From contig CAKUJD010000005.1 in assembly GCA_934661195.1 (NCBI GenBank), positions 62,001 to 126,000 on the forward strand: a stretch of DNA of 64,000 nucleotides, given 5' to 3'. Source of the stretch: an uncultured Muribaculaceae bacterium. Its GTDB lineage: Bacteria > Bacteroidota > Bacteroidia > Bacteroidales > Muribaculaceae. A program made the position numbers and the translations under genes. The notes beneath the pieces were generated by a model. That model worked only from the letters and a program-made list of their open reading frames with translations, had not been told where the DNA came from and searched no databases. Below are positions 49,885 to 58,900 of the stretch, in pieces (within the stretch, counting starts at the first letter, position 1; every line of letters begins with the position of its first letter).

Positions 49885-50780
49885 GCGAATATCACCATCA
49901 CGGCCGTGAGCAGCGCTGTGAACAGCAGCATGCTGCGCGCCGTGCCGCCCAGCAGGGGGTTGAGCGCGGCCCCGTCGCGGCTCAGCAGTTTGCGCCATGT
50001 GGTGGTGTGCATCACCAGGTAGAGCATCGGTATGGCAATGGTCCATGCGGGCAGCGCCTTGCCCAGATATGCCACAAACCACAGCGGCGACAGCATGGCT
50101 ATGCCCACAAATCCGTTGAGCAGATAGGCCACGGCGGCAGGCCGTCGGCCGAATATCACCACCGAGGTGTGCTTGCCGGCCTCACGGTCGTCGTCCACAT
50201 CGCGGTAGTTGTTCACAATCAGCACGTTCACGCCCATGAATCCTATTGTGATGGAGGCCAGCAGGGCCAACGGACTGAAAAATCCGGCCATCACATAGAA
50301 GGTGAGGTTCACAGGCACAAGGCCGTAAAACACCATCACGGCCGCCTCGCCCAGTCCGTGGTAGCTGAGAGGGTAGGGCCCAGTGCTGTAGGCCAGTGCC
50401 ATGACGGCAATCAGCGCGCCTGCCGGCACCAGCCACCAGCCGCCGTAGGGAATAAGGCCGCAGCCCACGGCGCACGCAGCGGCCAGCGTGCCAAATGTGG
50501 CGCGGCGCAGCGTGGCGGGCTTTATGTCGCCCTCGGTCACGCCGCGGCGCGGCCCCACGCGCCCGGCTTTGTCGGTGCCTTTCAGAAAGTCGTAGTATTC
50601 ATTGGCGAGGTTCGATGCCGTCTGCGCCAGCAGTGCAAACACCAGGCACAGCACTGCCGGCACCCATCTGAAGTGGTGGGTCCACACCGCCACGCCAATG
50701 GATATTATCACTCCGCTGGCCGACACTGGCAGCGTGCGCAGCCGCACTGCCTCAATCCATATTTTCACTTGCTTGTTCAT
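49881..50780 (-). CDS. menA: 1,4-dihydroxy-2-naphthoate polyprenyltransferase MenA
   Basis: This 299-residue inner-membrane UbiA-family enzyme attaches the isoprenoid chain in menaquinone synthesis. About eight to nine membrane helices are seen. The first Asp-rich motif is NEYYDFLKGTDKAGR with RRGVTEGDIKP after it. The second is LIVNNYRDVDDDREAGKHT, and both match MenA. The N-terminus VKIWIEAVRLRTLPVSASGV is family-typical. It is convergent with, and overlaps by four bases, the ATPase-DUF4435 gene, which is odd for a terminator arrangement. A -7 box (TAATTTTG, 50803-50810) lies upstream. Confidence 0.95.
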   Translation of the reverse strand: MNKQVKIWIEAVRLRTLPVSASGVIISIGVAVWTHHFRWVPAVLCLVFALLAQTASNLANEYYDFLKGTDKAGRVGPRRGVTEGDIKPATLRRATFGTLAAACAVGCGLIPYGGWWLVPAGALIAVMALAYSTGPYPLSYHGLGEAAVMVFYGLVPVNLTFYVMAGFFSPLALLASITIGFMGVNVLIVNNYRDVDDDREAGKHTSVVIFGRRPAAVAYLLNGFVGIAMLSPLWFVAYLGKALPAWTIAIPMLYLVMHTTTWRKLLSRDGAALNPLLGGTARSMLLFTALLTAVMVIFA

Positions 50781-50855
50781 AGAGTGCTTTGCTTTATGCC
50801 TGCAAAATTAATCACTTGCCGCCAAACCGCCACTCCAAACATCCAAAAAATAAAC

Positions 50856-50888
50856 GGCCGCGGCTGCGCATCGAGCGTGGCCGCGGCC
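50856..50888 (-). terminator. Terminator of the TonB-dependent receptor gene
   Basis: GGCCGCGG (50856-50863) pairs with CCGCGGCC (50881-50888). The minus strand then reads GTTTATTTTTTGG. It lies 38 bases past the stop. Confidence 0.75.
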
Positions 50889-50925
50889 TTGATTTATCAG
50901 TGTTTGTAGTGTTTAATAAAGTTGC

Positions 50926-53388
50926 TTAGTTTTGTCCGTTGGCGCCACTGCCCTTGCTTGAGCCGCCCACCAGGTCGTTGTTCTCAATCGAGGTGTCGGT
51001 CTTCTTCACGCTGGCCTTGAGCGAGCCCAAGCGGTAGCTTACACCCAGTGTGAAGTATCGGGCGCTGTAGCGCGTTGAGCTGCACTCGGTGTAGTCGCCC
51101 TGCGTGATGCGCGTGACGAAGTGCTTGTATTTTTCAAACGGGTTGGTGGCGCTCAGTGTAATGGTCAGGCGGTTGTCCTTGGTGCCGCTCCACTGCAGGC
51201 TGCCTCCATACCAGTTGCCGCTGCCGTTTTCGCCATAGAGACTGTTAACGTGACTGCTGTTACAACCGCCGTACACACTAAGGCGCAGCCCCAGTGGCAA
51301 CTGCTGCGACAGGTTGCCAAACACGTTGGCCGTGGCGCCGTCGTTGTTGAGCCCCAACTCGTTGCTCTTCACCTTTTGGTAACCCACGTTGCCGCTCACC
51401 ATCACACTGGTCTTGGCTAACGGGGTCCACTGCGCATAGCCGCTCGCGCCGGCCCACAGGGTCTTGTTGACGTTGCCATAGGTGCTGGTGGTCTTGCCGT
51501 CGTCGCTCACACCGCGCACCTCACCTATGGCGTTGTTGGAGAACGTGAACGCCGGCACCACATTGTAGGTGATTTTGCTGCCTATGTGCATGAAGGTGAG
51601 GCTGGTGCTGTAGCTGTGTGCGCTGTTGAGGTCGGGGTTGCCGTGCGACACGTTCTCCACCGCATTGTCCACTGCCGGGTTCAGATAGTTGATGCCGGGC
51701 CGGTTGATGCGCGTGGTGAAAGCCCATTTCAGCGAGTTGGCCTGGCTAATCTGATAGCTGACGCTGGCCGTGGGCACCCAGTCGCTAAGGTTGGCGCTGT
51801 AGTCGTGCCCCGACCCGTCGGGGTAGTGGGCGGCAAGGTGGCTGAACTCGTAGCGCAGTCCGGCGCGTGTGCTCCACTTGCCATTGGAGTAGGTGTAGCT
51901 GCCGTAGGCCGCGCCCACCTGTGTGCGGTGGTCAAACGGAGTGCTGGAGTCGAGGTCCGACTGCGACCCGTCGGCCATCACGTGGGTGTAGGCGCTGCGG
52001 CTGCGGTTGAGGCGGTTGATGTATTTCAGCCCTGTCTCCACCTTGTGGCGGCTGGCAAACGGGCGGGTCCAGTCGATTTGCGCGGTGTGCTCGGTGAAGC
52101 GCTCGCGGCCGGTGCTTATGCGCCGCGTGTAGTCGATGGGCATGTTCATGCCGTCGGTGTAGTCGATGCTGTTGTTGCTGTTGCTGCGGCTGGCCGACAG
52201 CATGTAGCTAAGCGTCAGAGCTTCGCCTTTGCGGCGGGTCTTGTGCTGAAAGTCAAGTCGGCCGTCAAGGCTGTAATACAGTGTGGGGTCGATTGATTCG
52301 CTGTGTGCTCCATAGCGGTACACTGTCGACCCGTCGGCGCCGTAGCGGGCTGCACTCACGTCGCCGTTCGAACGGTAGCTGTAGTAGTAGCCGCCGAGCG
52401 ACATTGTCATCAGGTTGAGCGTGTCGGGCTCCCAGCTGGCGTCCAGATTGCCATAGTGCACGTTAATCTTGTAGTCTGCCCCGTTGTCGATGGCGGTGCT
52501 TTCGCCGCTTTTCTTGTAGTGTGTCTCGGTGCGGGTCAGCTGGCGGTCGCTGCCGTTTATGTTGTTGTAGTCGTAGCCGTAGTTGACCGATGCCACCACC
52601 TTGCCTATCTGTGTGGTGATGTAGGCGCCAGCGTTGGCACCGCCGTGCTGGTTGGTGCTGGCGCTCAGTGTGCCTGTCACACCATTAATGCTGCCGCCGC
52701 CCACCATCACAATGTTGAGTATCGCGCCAACGCCCTCGGCGTCATATTTCGCGCCAGGCTCGGTGATTACTTCAATTTTCTTCACCATGTTGGCCGGAAT
52801 AGCCTTCAGCACCTCTTTGGGGTGCCCGCTCAGGCTGGGGTCGGGGTGCCCGTTTTTATATATTTTGAAGTCGCTGCTGCCGCGCACCGTTATGTTATCT
52901 TGCCCATCGACGCTCACCATGGGCACCTTGCGCAGCATGTCCAGCACATTTTTCGTCTTGCTATCCTCATCGGCCTGCATGTCGTAGGCTATGCGGTCGA
53001 TTTCGGTGGTCACCAGCGGCTTTTGGGCCGTCACGGTGACGGCACTAAGCATGTTGCCGTTGTCGCGAATCACCATTGTGCCGAGGTTGGCCTCGGGCTG
53101 CTGCCTCGTGAGTGTGAAGGTGGCAGTGGCGTCGGCCTTGCCTACCGACGAAAAGCGTATGCGGTAGCTGCCGGCTTGGCTAAGGCTCTGGCTGAACGCG
53201 CCATTGCCGTCGGTTACGCCGGTGGTGAGCACCTTGGCCGTGTCGGGCAGCATATAGATGCGCGCCGTGGCATACGGCTCGCCGCTGCCAGTGGTGTCGT
53301 TGAGTTGGCACTTCACGCCATATTGCTGCGCTGCCGCCGCAAGCGACACTGCCGTCAGTGTCATCGCTGTGATTATCCGTTGTGTCAT
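50926..53388 (-). CDS. TonB-dependent receptor-like outer-membrane protein (OMP_b-brl_3 type)
   Basis: This 820-residue outer-membrane protein has a signal peptide (MTQRIITAMTLTAVSLAAAA). A carboxypeptidase-regulatory-like domain (~22-110) is followed by a plug-like domain (~125-240) with IDRIAYDMQADEDSKTKNVL and MLRKVPMVSVDGQDNITVRG (in pieces). The VKKIEVITEPGAKYDAEGVG motif of this family comes next, then a ~570-residue beta-barrel. The last strand is not at the extreme end: a Ser/Gly/Asn-rich tail of ~25 residues follows. Members of this group are often of unknown substrate, unlike SusC. Start at 53388 begins the signal peptide. Confidence 0.9.
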   Translation of the reverse strand: MTQRIITAMTLTAVSLAAAAQQYGVKCQLNDTTGSGEPYATARIYMLPDTAKVLTTGVTDGNGAFSQSLSQAGSYRIRFSSVGKADATATFTLTRQQPEANLGTMVIRDNGNMLSAVTVTAQKPLVTTEIDRIAYDMQADEDSKTKNVLDMLRKVPMVSVDGQDNITVRGSSDFKIYKNGHPDPSLSGHPKEVLKAIPANMVKKIEVITEPGAKYDAEGVGAILNIVMVGGGSINGVTGTLSASTNQHGGANAGAYITTQIGKVVASVNYGYDYNNINGSDRQLTRTETHYKKSGESTAIDNGADYKINVHYGNLDASWEPDTLNLMTMSLGGYYYSYRSNGDVSAARYGADGSTVYRYGAHSESIDPTLYYSLDGRLDFQHKTRRKGEALTLSYMLSASRSNSNNSIDYTDGMNMPIDYTRRISTGRERFTEHTAQIDWTRPFASRHKVETGLKYINRLNRSRSAYTHVMADGSQSDLDSSTPFDHRTQVGAAYGSYTYSNGKWSTRAGLRYEFSHLAAHYPDGSGHDYSANLSDWVPTASVSYQISQANSLKWAFTTRINRPGINYLNPAVDNAVENVSHGNPDLNSAHSYSTSLTFMHIGSKITYNVVPAFTFSNNAIGEVRGVSDDGKTTSTYGNVNKTLWAGASGYAQWTPLAKTSVMVSGNVGYQKVKSNELGLNNDGATANVFGNLSQQLPLGLRLSVYGGCNSSHVNSLYGENGSGNWYGGSLQWSGTKDNRLTITLSATNPFEKYKHFVTRITQGDYTECSSTRYSARYFTLGVSYRLGSLKASVKKTDTSIENNDLVGGSSKGSGANGQN

Positions 53389-53608
53389 TGAATGTTCGTT
53401 TTTGTTGTAGATTTCACTTATAAGACGCACGCCAACCCCGGTTTATAACACGTTTGTCGTGATTTTTTTGCGCGCATCTGCCAAATAGATGTGCAACCAA
53501 GGGCAAAAGGTTGCACTAAAAGACACAAATAGACAGCAATTTCCATGCCATTAGGCATCTTGCCGACAAAAAATAATAATCCAGCAACATCAGCCAGTGG
53601 CTTGAGTC

Positions 53609-54019
53609 TCAATGGGCAAAATTGTGGTTGCAAATTTGCATGGCCACGCCATCGGGCATCAACTCAAAGCCGTGCCGCTCATAAAATGGGGCGTTGCCGC
53701 TGTCCTCGGGCATCACGTTGATGTAGAAGAAATCGCGGTAGTGCTCTTTTGCCATTGCCACAAGTCGCGACGCAATGCCTTGCCGCCTGTAGGCAGGCGA
53801 CACCAGCAGATAGTGTAGAAACGCGGTCATGTAGCCGTCGTCAATTCCGCGAATAAGGCCCACAAGCTGACCGCCGTCCCATGCCGAAATCACAAACGGC
53901 GAGTTTAGCAGAGCATTGTGTAGGTGTGACGGATATTTGCCCGACACCCAGCCAACCGACAGAAACAACTCTTCCACTTGCTTTTGCGTGAACTCACGCT
54001 CTTCGGTATATCTTATCAT
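53609..54019 (-). CDS. GNAT-family N-acetyltransferase
   Basis: This 136-residue cytoplasmic acetyltransferase has GNAT motif A as YLLVSPAYRRQGIASRLVAMA (Q/RxxGxG/A form: RRQGIA). It is followed by FFYINVMPEDSGNAPFYERHGFELM, with the usual Asn and Tyr of motif B (seen in pieces). The N-terminal part (FTQKQVEELFLSVGW) is typical of a common small family. Substrate is unknown. Start at 54019 (MIRYTEEREFTQ) lies 14 bases after the stop of the AraC-fusion gene, so the two are probably co-transcribed; the frame extends another 14 codons into that gene. Confidence 0.9.
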   Translation of the reverse strand: MIRYTEEREFTQKQVEELFLSVGWVSGKYPSHLHNALLNSPFVISAWDGGQLVGLIRGIDDGYMTAFLHYLLVSPAYRRQGIASRLVAMAKEHYRDFFYINVMPEDSGNAPFYERHGFELMPDGVAMQICNHNFAH

Positions 54020-54032
54020 GGCTTGTGTGCGC

Positions 54033-55301
54033 TTAATTGTGGTGATGGCCGTTGCATGCATCGTGGTGGCATGTGGAGTCGCCGCACACCAGGGTGCCCG
54101 ACAGGTATTTGTCCACCACCTTGTCCACGTCTTCGGCTGGGGCGCCGCCGTGTATGCCTATGCCCATCTCGTTTAGCATGTTCACTGCACCGGCGCCAAG
54201 ACCTCCGCAAATTACATCGGTCACGCCAAGCCCTTGCAGAAATCGCGGCATGGCCCCGTGGGCGTGTTCTGGCGAGGTGAGTATCTCTTTTTTAGCGATA
54301 GCATTTTGTTCAATGTCATATACCGCGACTTGCGGCGCTTTGCCAAAGTGGGGGAACAGCCGTCCCTCAGCGGTAGGAATAGCAATTTTCATGTTTCTCT
54401 TTTGCTTTGTGCTTGTAATATATGATTGATAAGTTTGATTTCTGAACTCATTGGGCATCCTTCCGGTGATGCGCTTGAAAAATTTCACGAAATACGACGG
54501 GTCGCTAAAGCCGAGGTCATAGCCTATTTCCTTTATGCTTAGTGCCGAGTGCTGAATTTTTCGCTTGGCTTCAAGCGCTATGCGGTCGTTAATCACCTGC
54601 AGCGGTGAACAGTGGGTGCTTAAGGCCACATACTTGGTGAGGGTGCGCGGCGACACTTGCAGCAGCTGTGCATACTCCTGCACGGTGTGCATGGTGTGAA
54701 AGTTCTGCTCCAGCAACTGGCGGAAGCGCACAAATGTGCGGTTGGCCACGTTGCCCACATACAGTTTGGCCTTCTGCCTTCGCTCGCCATTGCGCTGCAC
54801 TCTTATCAGGAACAAGCGCACCAGATATTGCATGTAGTCGCGGTGGGCAAAGGCGCCCGTGAGCGAATATTCACGGCCCATTTCGTCGACAATGGCCATA
54901 AGCCGTCCCGACTCTTCGTGTGTAACCTTGTAGTAGGGCAGCGAGTCGTAGGCATTAAACACGTCATACTTCAAAAACACGCTTTCGCTCGACTCCTCGT
55001 CGGCCATGAAACTGGCGTTAAAGTGGATTATCACCCCCTCGTAGTCGTTGGCTCCGTCGAACGAATGCTCCTGCCCCGGGGCTATGAAGAATATGGTGTT
55101 GTCGGCCACGGGATAGTCTACAAAGTCGACATTGTGCACGCCATGGCCGCGCCTGAACCATATTATTTGGTAAAATCCATGGGTGTGCGGAGCCATGGCC
55201 CCAGGGTTGCCCGTGAAGAAGTGCGGCATAAACTGGAGCTCCAGCTCAAGGCCTGAGTGGGTGCTCTCCGTTATCTTGTATGTCTTGATGTCATCCGTCA
55301 T
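54033..55301 (-). CDS. AraC-family regulator fused to a dinitrogenase iron-molybdenum cofactor (NifX/NifB-type) domain
   Basis: This is a single frame of 422 residues. Residues ~1-160 are a cupin-like sensor domain (APHTHGFYQIIWFRRGHGVHN). Residues ~190-290 are the AraC helix-turn-helix pair (VQEYAQLLQVSPRTLTKYV and IKEIGYDLGFSDPSYFVKFFKRITGRMPNEFR, in parts). After a short linker an internal Met at residue 304 starts a full-length NifX/MTH1175-like domain: KIAIPTAEGRLFPHFGKAP, GVTDVICGGLGAGAVNMLNE. The tail is Cys/His rich (CGDSTCHHDACNGHHHN), likely metal-binding. The domain is usually a separate protein; internal initiation at 54392 is possible. It is divergent to the gene at 55517. Confidence 0.85.
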   Translation of the reverse strand: MTDDIKTYKITESTHSGLELELQFMPHFFTGNPGAMAPHTHGFYQIIWFRRGHGVHNVDFVDYPVADNTIFFIAPGQEHSFDGANDYEGVIIHFNASFMADEESSESVFLKYDVFNAYDSLPYYKVTHEESGRLMAIVDEMGREYSLTGAFAHRDYMQYLVRLFLIRVQRNGERRQKAKLYVGNVANRTFVRFRQLLEQNFHTMHTVQEYAQLLQVSPRTLTKYVALSTHCSPLQVINDRIALEAKRKIQHSALSIKEIGYDLGFSDPSYFVKFFKRITGRMPNEFRNQTYQSYITSTKQKRNMKIAIPTAEGRLFPHFGKAPQVAVYDIEQNAIAKKEILTSPEHAHGAMPRFLQGLGVTDVICGGLGAGAVNMLNEMGIGIHGGAPAEDVDKVVDKYLSGTLVCGDSTCHHDACNGHHHN

Positions 55302-55410
55302 TTTGTGTTCTATTCACTTAATGTGCTCCGCACAATGGTGAATTTTGCATTTGCTGTGGTGAAATTACGCACTCTATTTGAATGAGGCAAGTACTGTGCG
55401 CAAATTTACC

Positions 55411-55444
55411 ATTCATCTGCATGAATACACAACGATTCGCATGA
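55411..55444. promoter_or_regulatory. Possible operator of the AraC-type regulator in the divergent spacer
   Basis: GCATGA occurs twice as a direct repeat (55419-55424 and 55439-55444), 20 bases apart, as expected for AraC-type half sites. The first copy overlaps an inverted repeat ATTCAT-CTGC-ATGAAT (55411-55426). Possible -7 boxes flank it: TAAATTTG on minus (55401-55408) and TAATTTTG on plus (55455-55462). Confidence 0.35.
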
Positions 55445-55516
55445 CGCAAAGTAATAATTTTGCAATCGTTGGCGTGAAAAGCCAACAAGACGATATAAAC
55501 TAAAAAATAATAGAAA

Positions 55517-55813
55517 ATGGAAACAGTGAAAGCGTATCTTCAGATTACAATGAAGATAAAAGAGAGCGACCGCCAGAGTGCGGCTAAGGTGTATTTCGAC
55601 TATCGTAAGCCTTTCCTCGACACCATCGAGGGTGCGCTGACAAAGGCTCTGCTGGTGCGCGTCGAAGATGTGCAGGTGCTGCACGGCTTCGACAGTAGGG
55701 AGCATGCGGCCGCCTATCTTGAGTCGGAGATGTTTAAGAATGACGTGGCCAAGGGCTTGTCGCCTTATTTCCAGGCCGATCCGGAAATCCGCATATTCGA
55801 CGTGGTGGGATAA
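55517..55813 (+). CDS. Small ABM-like (dimeric alpha/beta barrel) protein
   Basis: This 98-residue cytoplasmic protein has an alpha/beta pattern like that of antibiotic-biosynthesis-monooxygenase-type barrels: a strand (VKAYLQITMKI), a helix (FLDTIEGALTKALLVRVED), then VQVLHGFDSREHAAAYLES with a helix, and a last strand (PEIRIFDVVG). The family assignment is tentative. It is divergent from the AraC fusion gene with a shared 215-base spacer, so it is a good candidate target of that regulator. It ends before a shared terminator. Confidence 0.7.
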   Translation: METVKAYLQITMKIKESDRQSAAKVYFDYRKPFLDTIEGALTKALLVRVEDVQVLHGFDSREHAAAYLESEMFKNDVAKGLSPYFQADPEIRIFDVVG

Positions 55814-55843
55814 ATATCCGGCCACACAGCGTTAGAAAAAAAT

Positions 55844-55882
55844 AAGCGCCCCCGACAGCCGTTGCTGCTGCCGGGGACGCTT
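55844..55882. terminator. Terminator between the ABM-like gene and the GLUG protein gene
   Basis: AAGCG.CCCCG..AGC pairs with GCT..CGGGG.CGCTT (55844-55882), followed on plus by TGTTTT and on minus by TATTTTTTTC. It can serve both convergent genes. Confidence 0.75.
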
Positions 55883-55931
55883 TGTTTTGGTGGCTCTCAG
55901 TTAAGAGCCTCGCTTGTCCGTTAGAGGATTA

Positions 55932-58900
55932 TTAGCGGGTGCGGGTGATAATCATCTTTCGGGTCGATGAAGTGCCGTCTTTGTAGATGGTGCGCACAAT
56001 GTTCACGCCCTCCACAGGATGGCTGTAGACCATGCCGTTAACGCCCACATACTCCATGCGCTTCACTTCCTTGTCGGCATCGACTTGCTCCACGCCGCTG
56101 GGTTTGAGGAGGGTGATGGTGTATTCAAGGCTGTTGCCGCCGATGCTGGCCTTTAGGGTGGCAGTCTCGCCGCCATTGATGTTGACCAGCGTCACGTGGC
56201 CGTCCTCATCGAGGCGCAGGTTGTCGCTAACTGTCCATTCAACGCCTTCGGGCACACCCACGTTGAAACTCTCGGTCACTGCATTGCGCTTGTCGCCGGG
56301 GGCGATGGCCAGTGCTGCCGAGTAGAGTTTCACTATTGCGGAGTCGGCCAGTGTCTTGATGGCCGGATAGCAGTTGGCGCGCATTGTCCAGCAGCTGTCG
56401 CCCCAGTTGAGCTGGGTGAGGGCTGCGGTGGGCACAGCGTTGGCTGCGGTGTCGTTGGCAAATGTGCTGCCCACTGCCTGGCTGTCGTAGTAGGTGTCGG
56501 TCACTGTGACATTGGCTACCGCCTCGCCGCCGCATACGTTGCCGCACGAGGCGGAGTCGGCCTCAGAGGCGCATGTCACGTTGCCGGTGTTGAAGGCGCG
56601 TGCCAGGGTGGTGTAGTTCTTCACAGGCAGACCAATGATGCCGCCCACCTGCTTGCAGCCGTGCACATTGCCGTGGTTGTACACATCGCTCACTTCGGCC
56701 TTGCCGGTGCCCATCACGCCGCCCACGTTGTAGGCGTTGGCTGCGTTGCTGCCGGTCGACCACACGAGTCCGGCGTTGCCTGACGACTTGATTCGGCCAG
56801 CGCTGTTGCCGGCCACGCCGCCCAGGTTGTAGCGGCCTTGCACGCCGCCCGCGTTGAAGCAGTCTTTAATTGTGGCGTCGTTGTTGTTGCCCACGATGCC
56901 GCCGGCCTGGTAGTCGGCTGTGACGCTTGCATAGTTGATGTTTGCCGTCACGTCGTTGTTCATCTTGTTTTCGCCCACAATGCCGCCGGCAGTTTGCTTG
57001 GCGCACTCCACGCTGCCGTAGTTCACGTTGTGGCTAATCACATTGTGGTTGTCGGCCTTGGCGTTGCCAGTGACACCCACGATGCCGCCGGCCTGGCTCG
57101 ACTTGCTCACAACTGAGCCATAGTTCACGCAGCTGTCGACAACGATGCTGGGTGTGGTGCCCAGGGTGCCGATGATGCCGCCGGCGCCATAGGTGCCGCT
57201 CTGCACATCGCCGTGGTTCACGTTGCGCTTGGCTGTGCCGGGACGGAACAGGCAGCCTATGATGCCGCCTGCGCTATAGGTGGTGGTAGTCACCTTGCCG
57301 CGGTTCACACAGTAGGTCACGTTGCCGCCGCTGGTGCTCGACTGGTAGCCGGTGATGCCGCCGGCGTAGTTCTGGCTTGCCGTCACTGAGCCCTCGTTGG
57401 TCGAGAGGGTGATGCCACCATTGCTCGAACCGGTGATGCCGCCAATCGAGTATTTGCCCGATACGGCGCCTGCGTTAAAGCAGCTGTCGATGGATACATT
57501 ATCGGCAGCTTCGCCGGCGATGCCGCCTCCCTGGCCGTTGGCCGAGGTCACGGCGCCATAGTTCTTGCAGTTTATGAAGCGGGCTTTGGGATTGGCCACA
57601 CCCGCGAAGCCGCCGGCGAAGCCCATCTTGCTGGTAGTCACCTTGCCGCGGTTCACGCAGTTGCGCATGGTGCCGCTCGACAGGCCTGCAAAGCCGCCAA
57701 TGTACTGGTAGCCGTTGATGTCGCTGTTGGCGCCCAGGGTGAGGTTTTCGATCACACCGTTGTCGCCCACCAGGCCAAAGAGACCCTTGTTGATGCCCGT
57801 CTTGTAGTCTTCGTTGTGGTATGCGAAGCCGTCGATGGTCTTGCCGTTGCCGTCGAAGTGGCCCTGGAAGCGGGTGGCTCCGTCGGCCACAAGCATTGCC
57901 GATGCAGTGGTGTCGCCCTTGAAGTCGAGGTCGTTGACCAGCAGCAGGTATTCGCCGTCGAATGCTGCCTCGTAGTCGAGCGAGTATTTGGCCACTGTTT
58001 GCCAGTCGGCCACCGTCTCGATGCGCCAGGGGTTGTCCTTGGTGCCGTTGCCCTTAGGCAGCATCTTGGGTGCTGCAAACAGCGGATAAGCCTTAGTCAG
58101 CGTGCCGCTGGTGAAGGTGAGTGTGTCGCGGGCCACCTCGGTGATGGCTGCCAGGTTGAGCGTGTTTCCGCTGATGGTGAAGCTCTTGGCGCTTGCCAGT
58201 GCGGCCTTGGCGCCTGTGCTGGTTGCGATTTGCGCTGACTTGTGCACCAGGAATCGGGTGTCCTTCTTGCCTTCGGAGGCAAACTCAATGTAGTTGGCGC
58301 GGTTGAAGGCCGATGCCGGCTCGCTGGCAAATGCCTTGAGCACGGGATACTGGCCCTTTGCGTAGCTCCAGTGTGCGGTGGCGATGCCTTTGATGGTGTC
58401 GCCCGACACAAGAGTGGCTGTGGTGCTTGCCGTGATGCCGTCGACGGCTTGCGCGTTGCCGGCATTTTTGCCTGCCAGCTGACTGTCGTAGTAGCCGTCG
58501 GCCACAACGGTGGAGTTGGTGTTGTGCTTGCCAAACACGGCGCCAAGCGTCTTCTGGTCGCTGAACGACTCCACGGTGCCTGTGGAAATCAGGCCTGTAA
58601 CGGTGGTCTTGTAGGCGTTGTTGCCCGCAATGCCGCCCACTTCGCCGCCTGCGCTCACATGGCCCAGGTTGGCCACGTTGGTCATGGTGCCGCCATTCTC
58701 ACCGGCGATGCCGCCTGCGGTCTTCAGCGAGGTGCTGTCCGACTCCAGCGAGGTGAGCACTGCCACACCCACGTTGCCGTCGTTCTGGCTCAGCTCAATG
58801 GCGCCAAGGTTGGTGCCCACCACGCCGCCTGCCACGGTGCCGCCCGATGTTATCGAGCCTGCATTGTAGCAGCCACTCACTGTGGAGCCGGCAGCGTTGT

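Noticed and set aside
55440..55516. A riboswitch or small RNA in the AraC divergent spacer
   Set aside because: Only short repeats and -7 boxes are visible; no stable extended fold could be drawn.
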